Positions 7,599 through 12,587 of a stretch of 12,587 bases of DNA are shown one piece after another. Each line of letters begins with the position of its first letter. The first letter of the stretch is position 1. The stretch comes from Chitinophagaceae bacterium (GTDB taxonomy: Bacteria; Bacteroidota; Bacteroidia; Chitinophagales; Chitinophagaceae): NCBI GenBank assembly GCA_025362915.1, contig JANYEU010000190.1:1-12587 (forward strand), written 5' to 3'. The notes beneath the pieces were generated by a model. It saw nothing but the letters and a program-made list of their open reading frames with translations. It made no database searches and had not been told where the DNA came from. Made by a program: the position numbers and the translations under genes.

Positions 7599-8798
7599 AT
7601 GAGTAAATTTTCAGAACACAATTTTTCAGGACAAAAAGCATTGATACGCGTGGATTTCAATGTTCCCCTAGACAAACAAACCTTAACCATTACCGACGAT
7701 AACAGGATGAGGGCTGCTGTGCCTACCATTAAAAAGATATTAGCCGATGGTGGTAGTGTAATCTTGATGAGTCACCTAGGCAGGCCAAAAGGTGGACCTG
7801 AAGATAAATATTCCCTTTGCCATATAGTAATGCACTTGAGTGATTTACTGGATGGTGTAGATGTACAGTTTGCCGATGATTGCATTGGTGAATCTGCTAT
7901 AGAATTGGCTGGTGAATTAAAGCCCGGCGATGTATTATTATTGGAAAATCTTCGTTTTTATAAGGAAGAGGAAGAGGGCGATGAAGCCTTTGCAGAAAAA
8001 CTCAGCAAACTGGGCGATGTATATGTAAATGATGCTTTTGGCACGGCGCATAGGGCACACGCCAGCACAGCGGTGATAGCCAAGTATTTTACAGCTGATA
8101 ATAAGATGTTTGGTTTGTTGATGAATAGCGAAGTGGCAAGTGCAGAGAAGGTAATGCACGAAAGTGAAAAACCTTTTACTGCCATTATTGGTGGGGCAAA
8201 GGTTTCTGATAAGATATTGATTATAGAAAACTTGCTGGAACGTGCTACCGACATCATCATAGGTGGCGGTATGGCTTATACTTTTATGAAGGCACAAGGC
8301 GGACATATTGGTAAAAGCCTTTGTGAAGATGACCGTTTGGAAATGGCGCTCGATTTATTGAAGAAGGCAGAAGCCAAGGGTGTTTGCATCCATTTGCCAA
8401 GTGATAGTATTGTGGCGGATAATTTTGCTGCTGATGCCAATACCTCCACTGCGCCTAGTAATGCGGTGCCAGATGGTTGGATGGGCTTGGATATTGGACA
8501 AAATGCTGCCGAACAGTTTGCCAACGTAATCAAACGTTCTAAAACAATATTGTGGAATGGCCCGATGGGGGTTTTTGAAATGGAAAAGTTTCAGCACGGC
8601 ACCAAAGCCATTGCCATTGCGGTTACCGAAGCTACTGCCAATGGTGCATTTAGCCTTGTGGGTGGTGGCGATAGCGTTGCTGCCGTAAACCAGTTTGGCT
8701 TTGCCGATAAGGTTAGTTATGTAAGCACAGGTGGTGGTGCCATGCTAGAATATTTTGAAGGAAAGTCTCTTCCGGGTATTGCAGCTATTACTGAATAG
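7599..8798 (+). CDS. pgk: Phosphoglycerate kinase
   Basis: Cytoplasmic glycolytic enzyme that transfers the phosphate of 1,3-bisphosphoglycerate to ADP, giving 3-phosphoglycerate and ATP. The 399-residue length is normal and the gene looks complete. The N-terminal substrate domain shows RVDFNVPLD (18-25), SHLGRPKG (58-65), LLENLRFYKEEE and NDAFGTAHRAHAS (144-156). The C-terminal nucleotide domain shows GGAKVSDKI (198-206), GGGMAYTF (222-229), WNGPMGVFE (319-327), VGGGDSVAAV (354-363) and the closing STGGGAMLEYFEGKSLPGI. The ATG lies three bases after the stop of the DUF5615 frame, so it is almost certainly co-transcribed with the toxin-antitoxin pair. A strong terminator follows. Confidence 0.98.
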   Translation: MSKFSEHNFSGQKALIRVDFNVPLDKQTLTITDDNRMRAAVPTIKKILADGGSVILMSHLGRPKGGPEDKYSLCHIVMHLSDLLDGVDVQFADDCIGESAIELAGELKPGDVLLLENLRFYKEEEEGDEAFAEKLSKLGDVYVNDAFGTAHRAHASTAVIAKYFTADNKMFGLLMNSEVASAEKVMHESEKPFTAIIGGAKVSDKILIIENLLERATDIIIGGGMAYTFMKAQGGHIGKSLCEDDRLEMALDLLKKAEAKGVCIHLPSDSIVADNFAADANTSTAPSNAVPDGWMGLDIGQNAAEQFANVIKRSKTILWNGPMGVFEMEKFQHGTKAIAIAVTEATANGAFSLVGGGDSVAAVNQFGFADKVSYVSTGGGAMLEYFEGKSLPGIAAITE

Positions 8799-8816
8799 GC
8801 GTTGATGATTAATATA

Positions 8817-8860
8817 AAAGGTTGCAAGTAGGGTTATACCGCTTGCAACCTTTCTTTTTA
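8817..8860 (+). terminator. Terminator of pgk
   Basis: A 12-bp perfect stem pairs 8817-8828 with 8842-8853 (AAAGGTTGCAAG / CTTGCAACCTTT) around a 13-base loop, followed by CTTTTTA. It begins 18 bases after the pgk stop. Confidence 0.9.
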
Positions 8861-8987
8861 TGGGGCATTCTGGAATATTTTATCAGTTTGTCCCTTTTCT
8901 GTGCCTGCCTTATAATAACTTTTGAAGTATTCGTCGGCAGAAAGAATGCCGCTACTTTAATGGGTTTAATTTCTAATAATTATCGCT

Positions 8988-9590
8988 ATGATAGAACAAG
9001 AAACGCATCCTTGGAAATGGTTCGCCCCTAAAAACAGTGAGATATTGATGATTGGCACATTTCCTACTGCCAAAAGGAATTGGTCGTTCAACTTTTTTTA
9101 CCCCAATAAGGCAAACCTTTTTTGGTCGGTTATGGCTAGGATTATCAAAAAGGAATTGAAACACTTTTCGGGCGAAAATGCTGTAGAAGAAAGGAGAAAC
9201 ATACTTGAGTCATTAAATATTGCCATCACAGATATGGGATTTGAAATAATGCGAAAGGAGGGGAGTTCGCTAGATGAAATGCTTGTTCCCATTCAGTATA
9301 TGGAGATATTTCAAATTCTGAAAGAAAACCCTACCATAAACAAGATTATCCTCACCAGTAGCAGTGGCCCCGTAAGTGCCTCAAGATGGTTTGTGGAATA
9401 CCTAAAAAGCAAGAATATCAAGCATGTTTTTCCTATAGGGTTAAAGCCGTTAAGTAGCCATTTTCAGTTTGAGGATAGAATCATTAAACTCATTATTTTA
9501 CATTCACCATCCCGCCGGGCAGCCAATAGGATATCATTCGATAAATTGGTAGAAATGTATGAACACGAAATAATATCGCCCATTGGTTAG
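8988..9590 (+). CDS. Uracil-DNA glycosylase superfamily protein (Mug/HDG-like)
   Basis: This 200-residue protein fits the uracil-DNA glycosylase fold, nearest the Mug / hypoxanthine-DNA glycosylase branch. Motif I is EILMIGTFPTAKR (18-30) followed by FNFFYPNKANLFW (34-46). This is close to the 'hLhLGohPS...YYa.P.N.FW' pattern, in which the Tyr-x-Asn region forms the base pocket. Motif II is LHSPSRRAAN (171-180), corresponding to 'L.S.SP.N.'. The central TSSSGPVSASRWF segment (123-135) probably forms a pocket strand. Such enzymes remove deaminated or mismatched bases to start base excision repair. The substrate cannot be told from sequence, and motif II (HSPSRRAAN) is not the standard form, so activity may differ. 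No good promoter is visible upstream. The 3' end converges on the next gene. Confidence 0.72.
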   Translation: MIEQETHPWKWFAPKNSEILMIGTFPTAKRNWSFNFFYPNKANLFWSVMARIIKKELKHFSGENAVEERRNILESLNIAITDMGFEIMRKEGSSLDEMLVPIQYMEIFQILKENPTINKIILTSSSGPVSASRWFVEYLKSKNIKHVFPIGLKPLSSHFQFEDRIIKLIILHSPSRRAANRISFDKLVEMYEHEIISPIG

Positions 9591-9607
9591 TTTATCATAA
9601 CTCCTAT

Positions 9608-10579
9608 CTAAGTCAATACTATCTCTATTTTCACTTGTGCCTTGCTTCCCGTAGTATTTACCAAATACAAGAAGGTTTTCAGGTCGGTATAACCCAATGC
9701 GTCAAAGGTGTAAGTGGCTGAGGAATCTGGTTGCAAGGTGGTAATTATGGTACCCACACCAGGTTTTTTGGCTATACCGTTTGTATAATATACGTTTACC
9801 ATGCCTGTACCCACATGCGTAAATTTAACCGAATACTTGGTAGTATCCATTTTGCGCCGGCAAATTGCCCGTTCCTTATTCATGATTTTTAAGGTAGCAT
9901 TAAACACCATTTGCAGTGTATTATGTAGCTCGGGTATATCAAAATAAGCATCAACATTTGTAGGTGTAAGGTAAAATTTGGCCAATAAGCTGGCATAAAC
10001 AAAAAACATCCCTTGCGCTGCTGCAAGTGACGAAGCGTCTAAAGCTATAATGGCGCTATCAATATTGTTTAGTTGCCCGCTTTGTTTACCAATTGCTGTA
10101 TTTAAAAGTGTAACAAAAGTAACAATGCTTGCCTTCACGGTGGCAAGGCTAGCATCGGAGCCAATGGCAGTTATCAGGGTATTAATGGCAAGCACCCTCG
10201 ATGCAACAGTTCCGGTTTGGAATGGTATGCGATGCTTGGGCATCAATGTCTTGTATTCGGTAGTATCAATATCATAAACATCCTGAATCTTTTTGTCCCA
10301 CTTACGAATGTTTGTACTGGTAAGTTCATCAATCAGTTGCATAACCCCCAATGTTTTTCCTGGGTTAGCACTTTTTAGCACAGTCCAAGCAGCATAATCA
10401 AGGTCGTGTTGCGCCCACAATGTATGAAAGAAGGTGTGGAGGGTAAGTATTGCCGGGTCGGCAATGCCAGCAAGAAGTGCTTGCTCGGTGTAATCGATTA
10501 TTTTTTTGCCGCCAACATAGCTTTGTTGTATGGGGTGTATAAAGAAATTGACGGTTCGATTCCAAATGTAATCTGCCAT
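9608..10579 (-). CDS. Protein of unknown function, helical N-half and beta C-domain
   Basis: I do not recognise this 323-residue protein. It has no signal peptide, lipobox or clear membrane helix. Residues 1-235 look mostly alpha-helical: repeated amphipathic stretches rich in Ala, Leu and Thr, with ANPGKTLGVMQLIDELT at 71-87 and an Arg/Lys-rich patch with one Cys at 236-243. Residues about 248-323 look like a small beta domain with alternating strands (YSVKFTHVGTGMVNVYY; SATYTFDALGYTD; VKIEIVL). This helical-plus-beta plan recalls the short FN3-tailed Bacteroidota proteins, but similarity to the gene at 1-154 cannot be shown. ATG 10579 is preceded by a candidate promoter. Its 3' end is 17 bases from the convergent glycosylase gene, with no hairpin between them. 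Confidence 0.75.
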   Translation of the reverse strand: MADYIWNRTVNFFIHPIQQSYVGGKKIIDYTEQALLAGIADPAILTLHTFFHTLWAQHDLDYAAWTVLKSANPGKTLGVMQLIDELTSTNIRKWDKKIQDVYDIDTTEYKTLMPKHRIPFQTGTVASRVLAINTLITAIGSDASLATVKASIVTFVTLLNTAIGKQSGQLNNIDSAIIALDASSLAAAQGMFFVYASLLAKFYLTPTNVDAYFDIPELHNTLQMVFNATLKIMNKERAICRRKMDTTKYSVKFTHVGTGMVNVYYTNGIAKKPGVGTIITTLQPDSSATYTFDALGYTDLKTFLYLVNTTGSKAQVKIEIVLT

Positions 10580-10640
10580 AACGGATGTTTTGAATTGTAA
10601 AAAATTAATAATAAAGCCGGTTGTTGTGCCAACGATAAAA

Positions 10641-10675
10641 CAAAGTTATACTACTTATAGAGATATAAAGACAAA
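10641..10675 (-). promoter_or_regulatory. Candidate promoter of the 9608-10579 gene
   Basis: On the minus strand the -7 box TAACTTTG lies at 10648-10641 and a TTTG at 10675-10672, with 23 bases between them, slightly long for a -33/-7 pair. The leader to ATG 10579 would be about 55 bases. Confidence 0.5.
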
Positions 10676-10789
10676 AAATAATTATATTTTTAAAATAAAT
10701 TTTTTTATTTCGATATTTTCGTTTTGCGTCCCAATTTATTGCAATTAACAAGCAACATATCCCAGTTGCTTTTCTTCATAATCTCTCCG

Positions 10790-10870
10790 CATTGCGAGGC
10801 ACGAAGCAACCTTTTTTAGGATAAATACGCTTGAATTTATTTATAAAAGGTTGCTTCGTGCCTCGTAATG
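10790..10870. repeat. Long inverted repeat (REP/MITE-like hairpin)
   Basis: Bases 10790-10815 pair with 10845-10870 over 26 bp. The only non-Watson-Crick position is a G-U pair at 10794. The core arm is GAGGCACGAAGCAACC, and the AT-rich loop is 29 bases. The outer CATTGCGA end matches the motif in the REP-like pair at 465-481 and 810-826, so this is probably a paired member of the same dispersed family. Confidence 0.75.
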
Positions 10871-11019
10871 ATGGGGCTACCCAATAGATGCTAAAAGATA
10901 TAGCACCTAATTATTCTTTTAGGCAACCCAATATTGTTGCTAAATGGCAAAAGCTATTTACTGGCAAGTAGAATGTACTTACAGCAAAGCCTTTTTTGTT
11001 TACTACCCAATAGAAAAAT

Positions 11020-11205
11020 CTGTATAAATAGGGTACTCGATTTAGTAGGCAATTACAACATCTGTATAAATGGGGTACTCGATTTAGTAGGCAGTTACAA
11101 TACCTGTATAAATGAGGTACTCGATTTAGCAGGCAGTTACAACACCTGTATAAATGAGGTACTCGATTTAGTAGGCAGTTACAACACCTGTATAAATGAG
11201 GTACT
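11020..11205. repeat. 42-bp tandem repeat, 4.4 copies
   Basis: Units run 11020-11061, 11062-11103, 11104-11145 and 11146-11187, then an 18-base partial copy 11188-11205 before the pattern breaks down. Each begins CTGTATAAAT and contains GGTACTCGATTTAG. Units 3 and 4 differ at a single base, while unit 1 has the most changes, so the right side of the array is the youngest. The unit length is a multiple of three and an open frame crosses the array, but most differences between units change the amino acid. The array therefore looks non-coding. Confidence 0.85.
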
Positions 11206-11399
11206 AAATTACAAACCCTGTCTGTGGGTTTTTGGGTAGGTGGTTTAGGATTGGAAAGGAAGCAAGAAAAGGTGAGGTAAGAAGTAATTGTGGTAGGTTA
11301 TGCACAACGGTGGACTAACTTATTTTATATTTTGCTGGGTGGTGGTGAAATAGTAGGGATATTACGCTTAGTTACCAATAACTATAAAATCAGAAGCCC

Positions 11400-11407
11400 T
11401 ATATTTG
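11400..11407 (+). promoter_or_regulatory. Candidate -7 box for the lipoprotein gene
   Basis: TATATTTG fits TAnnTTTG and lies 76 bases before the ATG at 11483. No clear -33 TTTG is present, so support is modest. Confidence 0.35.
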
Positions 11408-11482
11408 AATAATTAAACTTCCTATTCATTGTTGTTTGCTTGAAACACATAACAACGGCGATGGGAAACCAACACAATAAAC

Positions 11483-12262
11483 ATGAAAAAATATTTTGCT
11501 TTTGCCTTCACAATCTTGTTAGTACTTTGCTCTTGCAAAAAGACAGAGATAAATTCCCCATCTAGCAATGAGAGCATAAAAATAGGAATGTCTGAAACCT
11601 TAGATAGTATGTCAAGAACATTAGTACTTAAGTGCTATACAGATAAAATATATCCTTGCACTGGTTACCATATTGAATCAAACTGTGTGTTGACAAATAA
11701 GAAGATTACCATAAACTTTATTCAAGTAATTACACCAGACTTTTGTTTATTAACGCCTGGACCAGCATCAACATTTTTTAATTTTACTGCACTTGCAAAT
11801 GGGGTTTATACCATTGAATTAAACTTGTGGGGATCGACAATTTCAGGACAACTTACGATATCGGCTGGTAGTTATAAAGTGACAATCCCTCAACAATCAA
11901 GAATACAGTTTATTGATACTATGCTTAATAGAATTCCTGATAATACAATTTTTGGAACAGTGGACTATACTACTAGTTCGAATGCTACAACAGCACAAAG
12001 TTTTATAGATTCGTTACAATTTTATGGAGCAACGCCATTTAAACTTCAACAAGGAGATTACGGGCAATTTCAAATTGATTCTAGTGGACAAATAATACCC
12101 AATCCTGGTTCAGGTTATAATTTTACACGATACTATATTTTCAATTATTCAGGCAATTCTGCACCATTAAAAAGCATGGTAAAATGGTACGGTAACAATT
12201 ATAATGGCTCTTTATACATTAGACTTAACACATCAAAAGGAGAAACTTTTATTAGTTGGTAA
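11483..12262 (+). CDS. Putative lipoprotein of unknown function
   Basis: This 259-residue protein has a lipoprotein signal peptide: MKKYF, a hydrophobic core, then the lipobox LCSC with the acylated Cys at 18 and KK right after it. It is expected to sit in the inner or outer membrane facing the periplasm or surface. The mature part is rich in Thr, Ser, Asn and aromatic residues and looks all-beta. A cysteine-rich stretch (C51, C59, C68, C88; KCYTDKIYPC) is followed by GPASTFFNFTALANGVYTIEL (94-114), which resembles a strand-loop-strand 'L.NG.Y.h.h' pattern, then a longer C-terminal part ending KGETFISW. I cannot assign a function. Base composition looks more AT-rich than pgk, and a large palindrome follows the gene, so it may be a mobile cassette passenger. 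Confidence 0.82.
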   Translation: MKKYFAFAFTILLVLCSCKKTEINSPSSNESIKIGMSETLDSMSRTLVLKCYTDKIYPCTGYHIESNCVLTNKKITINFIQVITPDFCLLTPGPASTFFNFTALANGVYTIELNLWGSTISGQLTISAGSYKVTIPQQSRIQFIDTMLNRIPDNTIFGTVDYTTSSNATTAQSFIDSLQFYGATPFKLQQGDYGQFQIDSSGQIIPNPGSGYNFTRYYIFNYSGNSAPLKSMVKWYGNNYNGSLYIRLNTSKGETFISW

Positions 12263-12289
12263 AATTAAAAAAATATAAAACTCCCACTC

Positions 12290-12384
12290 TGCTGGGTGGC
12301 GTAATCGCATTTGCTTTTCGTCCATGCTAAGCGAAGCACATGGCAAACTAGCAAATGATAGTTTTTTTTAATGCCGTTATAAAG
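12290..12384. repeat. Large imperfect palindrome downstream of the lipoprotein gene
   Basis: Outer arms CATTTGCT (12308-12315) and AGCAAATG (12350-12357) are an exact 8-bp inverted repeat. Inner arms CCATG (12322-12326) and CATGG (12339-12343) continue the stem with bulges, and the apex reads CTAAGCGAAG. A nested stem AAACTA / TAGTTT (12345-12350 / 12359-12364) is followed by a T-run, so the element may also end the lipoprotein transcript. TGCTGGGTGG at 12290-12299 also occurs upstream of the gene at 11333-11342. The region ends in TGCCGTTAT. The overall shape resembles recombination sites at cassette boundaries but lacks a proper GTTRRRY core. Confidence 0.5.
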
Positions 12385-12385
12385 T

Positions 12386-12404
12386 AAAGAATTAGCGATT
12401 CTTT
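12386..12404. repeat. Small AT-rich hairpin
   Basis: Arms AAAGAAT (12386-12392) and ATTCTTT (12398-12404) are perfect 7-bp inverted repeats around a 5-base loop. It might help terminate the upstream gene, but the stem is weak. Confidence 0.35.
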
Positions 12405-12453
12405 CTTATTGTCAGTTCAGGATGTGCTTACATTAAAATAGCATACAAAAAAT

Positions 12454-12587
12454 ATGGAAACAATATTTGACAAAAAAACAAGAGATGGATTAATTGACAG
12501 AATTAATTTATTGGATGAAACCAGTACGGCCGAATGGGGCAAAATGAATGTGTATCAGATGGTAAAACATTGTAGGTTTTGGGAACA
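12454..12587 (+). CDS. DUF1569-like protein, 5' part only
   Basis: Forty-four codons are visible before the window ends. The opening METIFDKKTRDGLIDRINLL, then WGKMNVYQMVKHCRFWE, matches the N-terminus of DUF1569 proteins, a DinB-like four-helix family of unknown biochemical role. In this family the 'W G K M . . . Q M . . H C' stretch carries the His that sits at the putative metal site. The ATG at 12454 is chosen because family members begin at this point. The gene lies 191 bases after the lipoprotein stop, beyond the palindrome, so it is probably a separate unit. Confidence 0.75.
   Translation, partial: METIFDKKTRDGLIDRINLLDETSTAEWGKMNVYQMVKHCRFWE

Larger units (their letters stand above)
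10580..11482. other. Divergent intergenic region with hairpin and minisatellite
   Basis: About 900 bases separate the minus-strand unknown gene from the plus-strand lipoprotein gene. In order they hold a candidate promoter for the unknown gene (10641-10675), an AT-rich run, a 26-bp-stem hairpin (10790-10870), a 42-bp tandem repeat (11020-11205), a G-rich stretch (about 11221-11320) and a candidate promoter for the lipoprotein gene (11400-11407). No convincing gene is present. Confidence 0.65.

Noticed and set aside
8822..9031. Open frame of 69 codons between pgk and the glycosylase
   Set aside because: It starts inside the pgk terminator and overlaps the glycosylase start in another frame; the sequence is not protein-like.
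10877..11014. Direct repeat CTACCCAATAGA at 10877-10888 and 11003-11014 as a target-site duplication
   Set aside because: A 12-base match is expected by chance in AT-rich DNA of this length, and nothing between the copies looks like a mobile element with matching ends.
11020..11205. CRISPR array
   Set aside because: The units are contiguous 42-base copies with no unique spacers between repeats, and no cas genes are near.
10934..11239. Open frame of 101 codons with 14-residue repeats across the minisatellite
   Set aside because: It begins at TTG, and differences between repeat units mostly change the amino acid. It is open because the unit is 42 bases. I treat it as a repeat rather than a gene.
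12371..12384. Canonical integron attC core site
   Set aside because: The sequence GTTATAA does not fit GTTRRRY and no integrase is present, so only a cassette-like palindrome can be claimed.

Overview
The window looks like a chromosomal segment from a member of the Bacteroidota, most likely near Chitinophagaceae. Support comes from a giant PKD-repeat protein with a type IX secretion (T9SS) C-terminal sorting domain, promoters resembling the Bacteroidota -7 box TAnnTTTG, the absence of clear Shine-Dalgarno sequences, AT-rich spacers and many small palindromic repeats. The genus is an inference. No rRNA, tRNA, transposase, phage gene or CRISPR array is visible.

Layout. At 1-154 is the 3' end of a plus-strand fibronectin-III-like gene, followed by a terminator. 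155-908 is non-coding and holds REP-like inverted repeats and two terminators. 909-4742 (minus) encodes a 1277-residue secreted protein with about 13 PKD-like units and a T9SS tail. 5101-6750 (minus) is rny (RNase Y), with its own terminator and a hairpin in the leader. 7016-8798 (plus) is a tight cluster: a DUF433 antitoxin, a DUF5615 PIN-like toxin with no usable start codon for its conserved N-terminus, and pgk three bases later. 8988-9590 (plus) is a Mug/HDG-like DNA glycosylase. It converges, 17 bases apart, on 9608-10579 (minus), a protein I do not recognise. 10580-11482 is a divergent non-coding spacer with a 26-bp-stem hairpin and a 42-bp tandem repeat. 11483-12262 (plus) is a lipoprotein of unknown function, followed by a large palindrome that looks like a cassette boundary. 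12454-12587 is the start of a DUF1569-type gene cut by the window edge.

How the parts relate. rny and pgk are core housekeeping genes (mRNA turnover and glycolysis). The unusual point is that pgk appears to sit in the same transcript as a toxin-antitoxin pair, and the toxin reading frame is damaged or uses a non-standard start. The two ends of the window and the 10.6-11.5 kb spacer are accessory DNA rich in palindromes. Nothing here is clearly a new multi-gene system. The best leads are the toxin/pgk arrangement, the alternating-cysteine PKD array, the 42-bp minisatellite and the palindrome-flanked lipoprotein cassette.
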